Source: Bacillus massilinigeriensis (GTDB lineage Bacteria > Bacillota > Bacilli > Bacillales > Cytobacillaceae). From it: 64,000 bases of DNA. A program made the translations under genes and the position numbers. Shown here one piece after another: positions 33,398 through 42,552 of the stretch. The notes beneath the pieces were generated by a model. The model worked only from the letters and a program-made list of their open reading frames with translations. It was not told the origin of the DNA and searched no databases. How positions within the stretch are numbered: position 1 is the first letter of the stretch; each line of letters starts with the position of its first letter. The stretch lies in the NCBI RefSeq assembly GCF_900117315.1, contig NZ_LT630337.1:3781720-3845719 (forward strand), given 5' to 3'.

Positions 33398-33440
33398 GGT
33401 GACAGGCACCTTCCAGTTTTCTGGAAGGTGCCTGTCACCC
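33398..33440. repeat. Family 1 REP palindrome, copy 23
   Basis: Full palindrome with the GTTTTCTGG centre, lying between two convergent genes, 15 and 3 bp from their stops. Confidence 0.95.
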
Positions 33441-33443
33441 TTT

Positions 33444-34376
33444 TTAGAAGCCGCCAAATCCGCCTAGGTCACCAAGTAGGTTGGTAACTGCTGATTTGAT
33501 GGATTCAAATAGCATATCTGCCATAATAAAGATGGCGATAAAGGTTAGAACATACGTAATGAGTGTTCCATAGATAGCATCAACACCTTCTTGAGTACCC
33601 TTTTTAAAGCTTGCGATAACAAGAGGTGGAACAATGAAGATGGATCCTAAAAATCCTAATAGTAAAAAGAATAGGAAGAAATCTATTTTTAAAATGGACA
33701 TAATTAATGCAATTGCTAAAATGCAAACAAACGGAATTAAAAATGAGCCGAAACGAGCGATGACTTCCTTAAAGCTTGCATTGATCCTACCAAGTTTTAC
33801 AGCTGCAAATGTAAAGGTTGATACTAAGAAAATAAAGATGAGATAAGCAAATGTTGGCTTAAGAACGACATCGGCAAATGGTGGATTTTTTACAATATCC
33901 TCGCCTAGCAGAGATGCGCCAAAGCTATTAATATCAGATAAAATTCCCTTTAGACCAAAGTAGAACATTAATGGGATAAATAATGAATATAAAACCATTG
34001 TGATGATTCCATTGATTAAATGTTCGCCGCCGACTGCTTGGCTTGTTGCGTATGGTTTTTTCAATACATTGATAAAATAACCAAAGTATTGCTTGGATAC
34101 ATTCTTAGTCGTTTCAATATATTGGTTTGGCTGTGCGTTTTGGTATGTTTGTTGTGTATTTTGGTTTGGCTGAGCGTATTGATTTTGATTTTGCTGTGTG
34201 TATTGATTTGGGTTTGAATTAAAGTCTGCCCCGTTTTGAACAGGATTAGTAAAGCCTTGAGGTGATGACTCAGCTGTAGCTGCCACTTCTGGATTTACGT
34301 TTGCTGTCAATTTAGTACCGCATTTTTCGCAGAAATTCCCCCCATCATTTTGATGCTGACAATTTGGACAAATCAT
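33444..34376 (-). CDS. Zinc-ribbon polytopic membrane protein
   Basis: A 310-aa protein with an N-terminal zinc ribbon (CPNCQHQNDGGNFCEKCG), an Asn/Gln-rich linker (NPNQYTQQNQNQYAQPNQN) and about five membrane segments (for example TMVLYSLFIPLMFYFGL and VCILAIALIMSILKI). The arrangement resembles Yip1/DUF-type membrane proteins with cytosolic ribbons. Function is unknown. It belongs to a cluster of zinc-ribbon membrane genes at 31.8-39.7 kb. AAGGGAAG precedes the ATG. Confidence 0.78.
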   Translation of the reverse strand: MICPNCQHQNDGGNFCEKCGTKLTANVNPEVAATAESSPQGFTNPVQNGADFNSNPNQYTQQNQNQYAQPNQNTQQTYQNAQPNQYIETTKNVSKQYFGYFINVLKKPYATSQAVGGEHLINGIITMVLYSLFIPLMFYFGLKGILSDINSFGASLLGEDIVKNPPFADVVLKPTFAYLIFIFLVSTFTFAAVKLGRINASFKEVIARFGSFLIPFVCILAIALIMSILKIDFFLFFLLLGFLGSIFIVPPLVIASFKKGTQEGVDAIYGTLITYVLTFIAIFIMADMLFESIKSAVTNLLGDLGGFGGF

Positions 34377-34521
34377 TTACTTTCTTCCCTTCGATGTTAT
34401 TCTGATTTTTTCTTTTCCCCAAGTTGAGGTGTATTGGATTGGTTTTTCCTCTTGATGTTGTGGGGAGGGAGGATAGCTGACGTGCTAACAGTAAGCTGTG
34501 TGCTATCCCTGCTCCCCTGCT

Positions 34522-35808
34522 TTATAACCCGTTCATGAAGTTTACATTTTCATCAGTTTTAACCTTAAGTGTTGCCTGGTTAGGGTCCACCTCAGTTTGA
34601 ATTTGTTTTTGCAGCTTATAGTTTATGATTCTTTTGGCTGCCTCATTGATTCGTGCTTCGGGGATTTCTCCGTTTTTCACTGAACCTAGCAATCCATTAT
34701 AAACCTCAAGCTGGTGCTGATATTCATGGCAGATGAGGAGCAAGTCAGCTCCTGCCAGGATGGCTTCCTTGCCCATGTCCTTGTAGGAATAATATTTATT
34801 AACCGCACCCATCTCCAAGTCATCTGTGACGACGATTCCTTCATACCCGAGCTTTTTCCTCAATAAGTCCTGGATAATCACTTTGGAAAGACTCGCAGGC
34901 TTTTCCTTGTCATAGGCGGGATACTTAATATGAGTAACCATGATAAAGAAGTTCTGATGATCCACGGTTTGGATCATTTTTTTAAATGGGAAAATGTCCG
35001 AATTCTCAAGGTCAAGCTGGTCTGCTGTTACGGATGACGTTTCGACATGGGGGTCAATGGCGCTTCGCCCGTTCCCAGGAAAATGCTTTAAGGCCCCTGT
35101 GATGCCCATATCGTTCAAGCCCTTGATCGCATTTCTTCCATATTCATAAACCTTATTCGGGTCTTTTCCGAAAGAACGGGTGTCCGTGTTTGATAAATCA
35201 AGAACAGGCGCGAAGTTGATATTAATCCCCATTGCGCTAAGCTCGGATCCGTTAATTTTTGCGACATTATACACATGCTGGGAGGCTAACTGGCCCAGTC
35301 TCTGCTGCGAAGGGATGGGAGACACCTGACTTCTCATTCTTAAAATATCTCCGCCCTCTTGATCGACGGCAATCATTAATGGAAGCTCATGAGAAATTGT
35401 TATTGCCGAATGCTGTAAGGAGTTGGATAGCTCTGCCACTTGTTTTGGAGTGGCCATGTTACGATCGAAATAAATGACACCGCCAATGTGCTTTTCTTCG
35501 ATTAGCTCCTTTATTTCAGGGCTTGGCTCTGTTCCATAAAAGCCGACCATCATAAGCTGGCCAATTTTTTCCTCAAGAGACATGCCAGCCAATACTTTCT
35601 CAACTTGCTCTTCTCTTAGCTCCGCTTCACTTTTTACCACGAGCTCCGCAGGTTCTTTTTTCTCTGAAACTTTCGTATTTGACTCTGCATTCGATGACAC
35701 TTTTTTTACATCGGCTTTGTCTGCTTTCATATTTAATTGAAGGGAAATTCCTACAGAGACTAATAAAATGACCAAAATTGGAATCCCTATAACGATTGGT
35801 CTTTTCAT
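34522..35808 (-). CDS. nagZ: Family 3 glycoside hydrolase, NagZ-like beta-N-acetylglucosaminidase
   Basis: A 428-aa membrane-anchored enzyme: anchor MKRPIVIGIPILVILLVSVG, then a GH3 domain with MIGAV-like LPLMIAVDQEGGDI, the substrate motif KHFPGNGRSAIDPHVETSSV and a catalytic-Asp region GIVVTDDLEMGAV. NagZ-type enzymes release GlcNAc from muropeptides in cell-wall recycling. The ATG overlaps the stop of the upstream zinc-ribbon gene (TAATG), so the two are translationally coupled. Its extracytoplasmic location differs from cytosolic E. coli NagZ, as usual in Bacillus. Confidence 0.88.
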   Translation of the reverse strand: MKRPIVIGIPILVILLVSVGISLQLNMKADKADVKKVSSNAESNTKVSEKKEPAELVVKSEAELREEQVEKVLAGMSLEEKIGQLMMVGFYGTEPSPEIKELIEEKHIGGVIYFDRNMATPKQVAELSNSLQHSAITISHELPLMIAVDQEGGDILRMRSQVSPIPSQQRLGQLASQHVYNVAKINGSELSAMGININFAPVLDLSNTDTRSFGKDPNKVYEYGRNAIKGLNDMGITGALKHFPGNGRSAIDPHVETSSVTADQLDLENSDIFPFKKMIQTVDHQNFFIMVTHIKYPAYDKEKPASLSKVIIQDLLRKKLGYEGIVVTDDLEMGAVNKYYSYKDMGKEAILAGADLLLICHEYQHQLEVYNGLLGSVKNGEIPEARINEAAKRIINYKLQKQIQTEVDPNQATLKVKTDENVNFMNGL

Positions 35809-37382
35809 TACTCCGTTCTCTCGCCGGTTTTTGAAATTTTTGGAGTATCTAACTTCCAGCCAGTGAATTCTTTTACTAGATTCCACTTTCCGCTGAAGGT
35901 CTGTACTAAGGTTCCATCCTCGCTATAATCACGAGAAATCAATTCGAAGGAGGCAACAGCTTTATCCCCTTTTACCGAATCGGTCTTGACCACGACCTCA
36001 TTGCTGTAGTTATCGATTAGCCCATCTTTCCACTTTTCGTAGTTAATTTTCCCTTGTCGGCTGGCGCTGAACAGGTCATAGGCTGATGAATAATCACCAG
36101 AGGAAATGTAACTATAGTGATCATATACGGCAGATTCTACCTCTTGCTTGGCCTCTTCTGCTGCTAAGGCTTCGGCTTGAATTACAGAATCATCGATGTA
36201 TAATTCGTATTCTTTATTGCCTTCTGAAATAGAAACCTCTTCACTCTTTAATAGCTTCCCTGAAATTTTCTTTTCTGCATGGATTTTCATGGAACCATCT
36301 ACTGGGACGGGTCCCAATGTTGCCAATTCTCTAACGGATTTCGCCGTAGTTTTTCCATTGATAAAAACAACCGCATCATCGTAATTGGACCACAAGTAAA
36401 TTTCTTCACCGGTTAAATTAAGTTCAACAGCTATTTTGCTATTTTCATAGTCAAATGGGTTAACCTCTACTTCATCGGTTACCGAAGTATATTCTGCTTT
36501 TATTAGTCCTTTTACTACGTGCTCGATTGGTAAAAATGGCCCGAACGTTTTCTCATCATTTTCCTTCAGTTTCTCCTGTTCCTTGCCATCAATCGTCACA
36601 CTTGTATCTGGTTGATTTGAGGTAATTTTAAGATAAATAGATTTAAAACTAATTCCGTACTGCTTGATAATTCCCCACTTTTTCGGTAAGGCTACTAGGT
36701 TAAAATAATCATGACTTTCAGCATCGATTATTTTGTCATTGGTAAACGCCTGAGCTTCTTTGTGTAGGTTGTCCTTCGTTTCATCAAGGAGATCTGGATT
36801 ATCCTCTAAATAGGCTAAAAGTGACTTAGCGTCTCCTTCAGTAACTTCCATATTATCCTGGCCACTATTTAGGAGATTGGCCAATCCTTTGGCATCATCC
36901 TTGTCGATAGCCTTTTCAAACTTTTCAACAATTTTTGTCGGCTCGTACATGGATGAAAGGACTTTGTAGCCAGTGAATCCCGCTGCAGCAAGGATAACGA
37001 CGATTAAGGCAATTATCTTCGACTTTTTGGATTGAAAAAATGAATTTGGCTTGCTGTCGGAACGCGTTTGCTGGACCGGCTGTGTTGGGTTAGTTGCTCG
37101 ATTCCGTTGAGCTTGCTGTGCTGATTGCGTCTGCTGATTTAGTTGGTTAGACTGAGCTGTTGGACCTGAATTTGTCGGTTGTCCCGACTTAACCGGTTGT
37201 TCCGATTGACCTGGTTGGGTCGGCTGAGTTGGATGTCCTGGCTGGGCTGATTGTGACGATTTTCCCGATTGCCCATTTGCTATCGTCTGTTCTGTGGCTC
37301 CTTTTCGTTCAACCTTTGCCCCACAGTTGTTACAAAAGACCTGGTTTTCCTTCAACTTTGTTCCACATTGTTTACAATGCAA
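35808..37382 (-). CDS. Zinc-ribbon membrane protein, TcaA/YvbJ-like (second paralogue)
   Basis: A 524-aa protein with zinc ribbon CKQCGTKLKENQVFCNNCG, a long Gln/Ser/Thr/Pro linker (PTQPGQSEQPVKSGQPTNSG), one membrane helix (IIALIVVILAAAGFTGYKVL) and an extracellular part with WSNYDDAVVFINGKTTAKS and a C-terminal NTF2-like domain. It is a clear paralogue of 31823-33382. The start is TTG at 37382 with GAGGGGAG before it. Overlap with the NagZ gene suggests joint action at the cell wall. Linker base composition is very repetitive. Confidence 0.82.
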   Translation of the reverse strand: MHCKQCGTKLKENQVFCNNCGAKVERKGATEQTIANGQSGKSSQSAQPGHPTQPTQPGQSEQPVKSGQPTNSGPTAQSNQLNQQTQSAQQAQRNRATNPTQPVQQTRSDSKPNSFFQSKKSKIIALIVVILAAAGFTGYKVLSSMYEPTKIVEKFEKAIDKDDAKGLANLLNSGQDNMEVTEGDAKSLLAYLEDNPDLLDETKDNLHKEAQAFTNDKIIDAESHDYFNLVALPKKWGIIKQYGISFKSIYLKITSNQPDTSVTIDGKEQEKLKENDEKTFGPFLPIEHVVKGLIKAEYTSVTDEVEVNPFDYENSKIAVELNLTGEEIYLWSNYDDAVVFINGKTTAKSVRELATLGPVPVDGSMKIHAEKKISGKLLKSEEVSISEGNKEYELYIDDSVIQAEALAAEEAKQEVESAVYDHYSYISSGDYSSAYDLFSASRQGKINYEKWKDGLIDNYSNEVVVKTDSVKGDKAVASFELISRDYSEDGTLVQTFSGKWNLVKEFTGWKLDTPKISKTGERTE

Positions 37383-37478
37383 AACACTCCCCTCACTTTC
37401 TATATTAAAATAGTAATAAAATATATTAAAATTACTTTTAAATCATATAATATTAGCAATTTTTCTACAAGGACCTAA

Positions 37479-37521
37479 GGGTGACAGGCACCTTCCAGTT
37501 TTTGGAAGGTGCCTGTCACCC
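37479..37521. repeat. Family 1 REP palindrome, copy 24
   Basis: Full palindrome with an AGTTTTT centre, lying in the divergent gap between two zinc-ribbon genes. Confidence 0.95.
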
Positions 37522-37598
37522 TTAAAACCGTCTAAAAAGCAAATATACACCTTTTGAACTATGTGATAAATTTAAACTAAAAGGAGTGAGAAATTATT

Positions 37599-38039
37599 AT
37601 GAATATTATAGAGGAAAAATTAAATAATGGGATGAATCTTCAAGACTCTCAAACTTTGAATAATATTCTTCAAGAGTCTGGATTGAAGCGGAATGAGGTT
37701 CTTTTACAGCTTGGGGAGGAGTATTACAAAAAGATTCGTTCAGAAGGGATTACCTCTGATGATTTAAAGGGAAAAATTGACATAATGATTGAACTAGATC
37801 GGACAATTTTTCAATGTAAAAGAGCAATGGCTGAATTAGAAGCCGGGCATGGAGATGTCTGCTCCTCCTGTAGAGCACCGGTTAGTAAAGAAGACAAGTT
37901 TTGTGGGGAATGCGGAGCAAAAATTGATCAGCCGGAGCAAAAGGAAGTACTAGAAACAGTCGCTTGTCCTTCCTGTAAAGAACAAATCCCTGTTAACTCA
38001 ACATTCTGCCCCTGCTGTGGAATGAAACGGAACAACTAG
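37599..38039 (+). CDS. Double zinc-ribbon protein, 146 aa
   Basis: A soluble protein with a helical N-terminus (about 1-85; LNNILQESGLKRNEVLLQLG) and two zinc ribbons at the C-terminus: CSSCRAPVSKEDKFCGECG and CPSCKEQIPVNSTFCPCCG. Unlike its neighbours it has no membrane segment, so it may be a cytosolic partner for them. AAGGAG precedes the ATG. It ends 19 bp before the next zinc-ribbon gene. Confidence 0.75.
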   Translation: MNIIEEKLNNGMNLQDSQTLNNILQESGLKRNEVLLQLGEEYYKKIRSEGITSDDLKGKIDIMIELDRTIFQCKRAMAELEAGHGDVCSSCRAPVSKEDKFCGECGAKIDQPEQKEVLETVACPSCKEQIPVNSTFCPCCGMKRNN

Positions 38040-38058
38040 AACTTAAGGAGACGATCAA

Positions 38059-39705
38059 ATGTATTGTAAGACATGTGGCCAATCGAACCCCGATTGGAGC
38101 AATTATTGCTCTCATGATGGCAACCAGATTGGACATAATCCTCCTGTACAATCTTTATTTATAAAAACGAATGAAACGAATTTTTGCCCCCACTGTGGGA
38201 ATGGCGTAAATATGGTAGATCAATATTGTACCAGCTGTGGGCAATCTCTATTAAAATATAGCAGGCCCCAGCCTAGCATGGACATGAATCCGGAGCCAAT
38301 CGTTCAAGAAAGAATGGAACCAGCTGCGGCGCCAGCAGCCTTTTTTACTTCTTTATTGTCAAAAGGTCTTTTGAAAAAGGTATTTATTCCAGCCATTGTT
38401 GCTTTTGCAATTATGCTCATTCTAAACTATTTATCCTTTGCACCCATTAATCAATTTTACGAAGGAATTTTTGAGGATTCTCTTGGATCTACCCCGGCAG
38501 AGTTCGCACAAGAAATTACTGAAGAATATGGTTCACATGTAGAAGTTCCAGATAAATTATTTGGATTTACCGATAATGTGATGATGTCCCACATCCTATC
38601 ACCTACTTATCAGTTAAAATTAGATGTCAACACTTACTTTGAGGAAATTCACGGAACCGCAGATTTGGATATTTCTTTTGCACTGATTGCTTACATCTTA
38701 TTCCCTCTCATTGGACTTTTTGTTGGTGGGATCCTTTATCGAAAAAATAACCCTGAAATCTCTTTCAAATCATTTCTCTCAGGTTCATTTGGAATCGGTT
38801 TAATCTATACTTTGTTGCTAACTGCTCTTTCCTTTTTTAGTGGCTTTGATTATCAATTGAACCTATCAAAATCAGGCGAGCGAGTAAGCATTGATTTAGG
38901 GACGAACTATCCACTTTTTCAAACGATTGTCAAAGGTTTTTTATTCGGTTTTATTTTTAGTATGCTAGGGATGCTGTTCAGTATCAATTATCGACGGGTG
39001 ACGAAGCATTTGGAAAAGTTCATTCCATATGGGAATGCTGTGCACCAGGGCTTTGCAGCATTTGTTCGCGGATTTATTTCTTTTTCTATTATTTTTGTTG
39101 GGTATCTTTTTGGAAAAATGAATGATTTAAAGGAGATCATTGGCTCTTTGCATGTGCCTGAGCTCCCTGAGTTATTGGAAAAAACATCATATGCTATTGG
39201 CTTATTTGGAATTCAGGTTTCATCTATTTTCTATAGTATGCTTCATTTTTCTCCTTTATCTTTCCATTTAAAAGCTGATGGGGAAAGCAGTGGAATCCAA
39301 TATTCCATTTTCTCGGGGTTCAAATTCACAGGAGAAGCTATGAATGGAGATTTAATTCAACTAGAATACTTTTTTAATCTTTTCGATATTGACTTATATT
39401 ATAAGCTTGCTATGGTGATTCCTGTCATTTTCCTATTGTTTGCAGGTTATTCGATGGCAAAGGCAAACCAATTTTCGCTAAAATCTCTTGCGATTTCGAG
39501 CGCCGTATACAGTTTATTCATGGTCGCGTTAGCTTCATTTAGTATCTTGAATGTAGATGGAGTTGCCGAGGCAGTTGAAGAAGGAAAGCAAATGTTTGAA
39601 CTATCCCTTTCCGTCAGCCTCATCAAAGTCTTCATCGGAAGCTTCGGTCTCTCCTTTGCTGCAGGATATGGTGGTATGTATTTGAAGAAGATATTTCAGA
39701 AGTAA
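38059..39705 (+). CDS. Double zinc-ribbon polytopic membrane protein, 548 aa
   Basis: Two N-terminal zinc ribbons (CKTCGQSNPDWSNYCSHDG, with His/Asp in place of the last ligand pair, and CPHCGNGVNMVDQYCTSCG) are followed by about eight membrane segments, for example FIPAIVAFAIMLILNYLSF and VIPVIFLLFAGYSMAKA. Function is unknown. It is probably co-transcribed with the preceding ribbon gene. AAGGAG is well placed before the ATG. The stop is 3 bp from a REP copy. Confidence 0.75.
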   Translation: MYCKTCGQSNPDWSNYCSHDGNQIGHNPPVQSLFIKTNETNFCPHCGNGVNMVDQYCTSCGQSLLKYSRPQPSMDMNPEPIVQERMEPAAAPAAFFTSLLSKGLLKKVFIPAIVAFAIMLILNYLSFAPINQFYEGIFEDSLGSTPAEFAQEITEEYGSHVEVPDKLFGFTDNVMMSHILSPTYQLKLDVNTYFEEIHGTADLDISFALIAYILFPLIGLFVGGILYRKNNPEISFKSFLSGSFGIGLIYTLLLTALSFFSGFDYQLNLSKSGERVSIDLGTNYPLFQTIVKGFLFGFIFSMLGMLFSINYRRVTKHLEKFIPYGNAVHQGFAAFVRGFISFSIIFVGYLFGKMNDLKEIIGSLHVPELPELLEKTSYAIGLFGIQVSSIFYSMLHFSPLSFHLKADGESSGIQYSIFSGFKFTGEAMNGDLIQLEYFFNLFDIDLYYKLAMVIPVIFLLFAGYSMAKANQFSLKSLAISSAVYSLFMVALASFSILNVDGVAEAVEEGKQMFELSLSVSLIKVFIGSFGLSFAAGYGGMYLKKIFQK

Positions 39706-39707
39706 AT

Positions 39708-39751
39708 GGGTGACAGGCACCTTCCAGAAAACTGGAAGGTGCCTGTCACCC
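39708..39751. repeat. Family 1 REP palindrome, copy 25 (inverted orientation)
   Basis: Its centre AGAAAACTGG is the exact complement of the GTTTTCTGG centre found in the right-hand copies, so the same element lies in the opposite orientation. Confidence 0.95.
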
Positions 39752-39770
39752 AAAATCAGGGGGAATTTTT

Positions 39771-40642
39771 ATGAATAGAATTAGGAATTTATTTTAGTGG
39801 GTATGGCGGCTTTTGTTCTTGCTGGCTGCTCTGATTCAAAGGAAACCTCTTCAAAGTCTGCTGAGGATAAAGAAGCAGCTACTAAAGAAGAGGCTCAGGT
39901 TACCATAAAAGAGAAAAAAGTAGAGTTGCCCAATGTCATCGATGAGATCATCGGTTGGGAATGGGAAGCTTTTAAAAAGAATTGGGGAGAGCCGAGCAAG
40001 GAGGTTCAGGTGGATAGCGGAGTAGGATACCAATTCGCCAAAATTCCTAACATTACAATTGTGCCTGATGCGAATAACTATATTTCTTCAGTCATTATTA
40101 ACAATAAGAATGCCGATATTTTTGGCACAAAGGTTGGGCAAACTCCAGCTGAGATTAAGCAGATTATGGAGAAAGAGGCCATCCTTCTTATGTCTGAGGG
40201 TGAGGATGAGATGGATGGTGGCTGGTTCATCCAAGGTCAGGTAGACTATAATAAAGTCGCTTGGTATTCCTCTGACGCTGAGGACAAGCCGGTAAAATCT
40301 ATCTTACTTACCGTTACTCCGACTGAAAATAGTGAGGCGTCTACTCGAGAGCAGACAGCTCAACCCATCCATGTGACTGCACAGATTACTGATATCTATG
40401 AGAACCTTATTGGTCAAACCGTTGTGGCTGTTCAAATCACAAATCTCGAACCTAGAACAATTACCACCGGGACTGTTAAAATAAAAATTAATGGTACATA
40501 CGGAAGCAATCCAGTTGTTACAGGTGTAACTGAAACTGCCGAGTTTAACAACGTTGCACCTGGAGAGACTAGAAACTATGAGTTTTCTAATATTTACGAG
40601 GTTATTGACGGAATTGAGATTATTGACGCTAGCGGGAACTAG
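39771..40642 (+). pseudogene. Lipoprotein gene with a one-base frameshift in the signal peptide
   Basis: From the ATG at 39771 (with GGGGGAA upstream) translation gives MNRIRNLF and then TAG. One base later in phase, from 39797, the frame is open for 281 codons and begins VGMAAFVLAGCSDSKE, a lipobox. Adding one T to the TTTT run at 39792-39795 would give MNRIRNLFLVGMAAFVLAGC, a perfect lipoprotein signal. Either the gene is broken (or phase-variable), the base is a sequencing error, or a GTG/ATG at 39797/39803 gives an unusually short signal. The mature part ends in an Ig-like domain (VVAVQITNLEPRTITTG); its family is unknown. Confidence 0.7.
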
Positions 40643-40702
40643 GGTGACAGGCACCTTCCAGAAAACTGGCACCTTCCAGAAAACTGGAAGGTGCCTGTCA
40701 CC
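40642..40702. repeat. Family 1 REP, copy 26 (internally duplicated)
   Basis: Left arm plus centre GGCACCTTCCAGAAAACTGG occurs twice before the right arm, an internal duplication. It is the spacer between the lipoprotein gene and the bceR-like gene. Confidence 0.93.
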
Positions 40703-40722
40703 TCCATGTGGAGGGATATGAG

Positions 40723-41391
40723 ATGTTTAACATTATGATCGTAGAGGATAACCCAAAATTGCAAAATGAAATTGGAAGTCTTTTATTACGTCATGGGTAT
40801 TCCGTGGTGAAAACGGTTGAGTTTGAGAATATACCTGGCCAAGTGAAGGAGAACAATCCCCATTTAATCTTGTTAGATATTAATCTACCATATAGTGACG
40901 GATTTACCATATGTACGGAAATCCGCAGTTTTTCAAGCGTACCGATTATTTTTATCACGAGTAGAGATACGAATGTTGATGAATTGATGAGTATAACCTT
41001 AGGTGGGGATGATTTCATTACCAAACCATACAATGCTCAAATCCTGTTAGCCCGGATTAATTCTCTCCTAAAAAGAGTCTATCCTAATGAAAAGTCGAGC
41101 GATTACATCGATTGTAACGGGGTTAGGCTGAACCTTTTGTCCAGCAGGATAGAATTTGCTGATAAGGAAATCGAGCTTACCAAAAATGAGTTCAAAATCC
41201 TCTATTACTTGTTGATTAACAAGGGAAAAATCGTATCTAGAGTAGACATCATGGAGTATCTGTGGGATAGTGCCTTGTTTGTCAATGATAATACTCTTAC
41301 GGTCAATATAACTAGATTAAGAAATAAGTTTGCAGATATCGGCGTTCATGATTTTATAAAAACTAGAAGAGGGCAAGGTTATATCATATGA
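40723..41391 (+). CDS. OmpR-family response regulator, BceR-like
   Basis: A 222-aa regulator: receiver domain with the phospho-acceptor D in LLDINLPYSDG, T in FITSRD and K in FITKPY, then a winged-helix domain (VDIMEYLWDSALFVNDNTL; RGQGYII). It is the first gene of an operon with a small-loop kinase, followed by an ABC transporter, the layout of BceRS-BceAB peptide-resistance modules. The ATG at 40723 is 10 bases past GGAGGG. The kinase start overlaps its stop. Confidence 0.9.
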   Translation: MFNIMIVEDNPKLQNEIGSLLLRHGYSVVKTVEFENIPGQVKENNPHLILLDINLPYSDGFTICTEIRSFSSVPIIFITSRDTNVDELMSITLGGDDFITKPYNAQILLARINSLLKRVYPNEKSSDYIDCNGVRLNLLSSRIEFADKEIELTKNEFKILYYLLINKGKIVSRVDIMEYLWDSALFVNDNTLTVNITRLRNKFADIGVHDFIKTRRGQGYII

Positions 41392-42407
41392 GCTTCCAGG
41401 ATTATTTTAGAGAAAGAGTAAAAGTTATTCTGCTAAATTTAATCTCAATCATTACTCTAAGCCTATTCCTTTTCAGTGTCGGAAATACCATGGATACGAT
41501 CATTACTATAGCAGTCACTTGGGTAGTAGTGTACTCCCTATTTTTCATCTATGAATATAGCCAAAGAAAGGCCTACTATTCGAATTTATTAAAAACCGTG
41601 GGCAACCTGGATAAGAAATATCTTATGGGAGAAATAATTGATCCTCCACCCTACTTGGATGCGGTTCCTTATTTCCAATTAATGAAAATGGCTGGAAAAT
41701 CCATGCTTGAGGAAATCAATAAAACGAACACGCAGCGAAAGGAATATAAAGAATATATCGAGCAATGGATTCATGAGGTAAAAACGCCGATTGCTGCCAT
41801 TAAGCTAATCGAAGAGAATCATAGAAATGCTAATTCGAGAGCTGTATTAGAGGAATTAGAAATAATAGATCGATATGTTGAGCAGGCCTTATTTTACGCC
41901 AGAAGTGAAGAGGCGCAAAAGGATTATCTGATAAAAGAGATCTCGTTGGAGGAATGCGTAAATCAAGTTCTGATCAGGAATAAGCAGACTTTTATTCTGA
42001 ATGATATCGCTGTAAATCTCGAAAATCTTGATAGAAATGTATACTGTGACAGCAAGTGGCTGGAGTTTATCATCAATCAAATTATCATTAACGCAGTAAA
42101 GTATGGAGGAAAAGAATCACCAGAGGTTCAGATTTATACTCGGGATCTGAAGCATGGGATTCAGCTTATCATTGAGGATAATGGGATAGGAATACCGGAA
42201 AGTGAGATTGGCCGAATATTTGAAAAGGGTTTTACAGGGAGCAAAGGTAGACAAAACTATAAATCTACGGGAATAGGCCTATATCTTTGTAAAAAACTAT
42301 GTGATCAATTAGGTTTATCGATTACAGTAGATTCAAAGGAAAATTTATATACTAAAATAGTGATTACTTTTCCTAAGGGGAACTTTTGTAAGGATGGAGC
42401 CATGTAG
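41388..42407 (+). CDS. Intramembrane-sensing histidine kinase, BceS-like
   Basis: A 339-aa kinase with two N-terminal membrane helices and almost no extracellular loop, as in BceS-type kinases that need their ABC transporter to sense peptides. The phospho-acceptor H is in EQWIHEVKTPIAAIKLIEE (near residue 128), with N box INQIIINAVKYG, G1 DNGIGIPE and G2 KSTGIGLYLCKKL. The start overlaps the regulator stop by 4 nt (ATGA). The stop lies inside a terminator hairpin. Confidence 0.9.
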   Translation: MSFQDYFRERVKVILLNLISIITLSLFLFSVGNTMDTIITIAVTWVVVYSLFFIYEYSQRKAYYSNLLKTVGNLDKKYLMGEIIDPPPYLDAVPYFQLMKMAGKSMLEEINKTNTQRKEYKEYIEQWIHEVKTPIAAIKLIEENHRNANSRAVLEELEIIDRYVEQALFYARSEEAQKDYLIKEISLEECVNQVLIRNKQTFILNDIAVNLENLDRNVYCDSKWLEFIINQIIINAVKYGGKESPEVQIYTRDLKHGIQLIIEDNGIGIPESEIGRIFEKGFTGSKGRQNYKSTGIGLYLCKKLCDQLGLSITVDSKENLYTKIVITFPKGNFCKDGAM

Positions 42408-42418
42408 GCTCTTTTTTT
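42396..42418 (+). terminator. Intrinsic terminator after the kinase gene
   Basis: GAGCC-ATGTA-GGCTC followed by seven T. The kinase stop codon (ATG TAG) is within the loop region, so the two-component genes and the transporter genes are separate transcripts. Confidence 0.85.
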
Positions 42419-42470
42419 ATTAATGATACCGTTCGTGCCAACCTTTAATGACCAGACAGCCTTCCTTAAG

Positions 42471-42484
42471 TGACAAAGTTGTAA
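42471..42484 (+). promoter_or_regulatory. Candidate BceR-type operator
   Basis: TGACA-AAGT-TGTAA fits the TNACA-N4-TGTAA motif reported for BceR/PsdR-type regulators. It lies about 70 bp upstream of the transporter gene, the expected target promoter. Confidence 0.65.
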
Positions 42485-42552
42485 CCTAAAAGTAAGGTTT
42501 CATCGAATCTGCCAGGGGTGAAATCATGTACCATAACATTGAGGTGAGGGTA

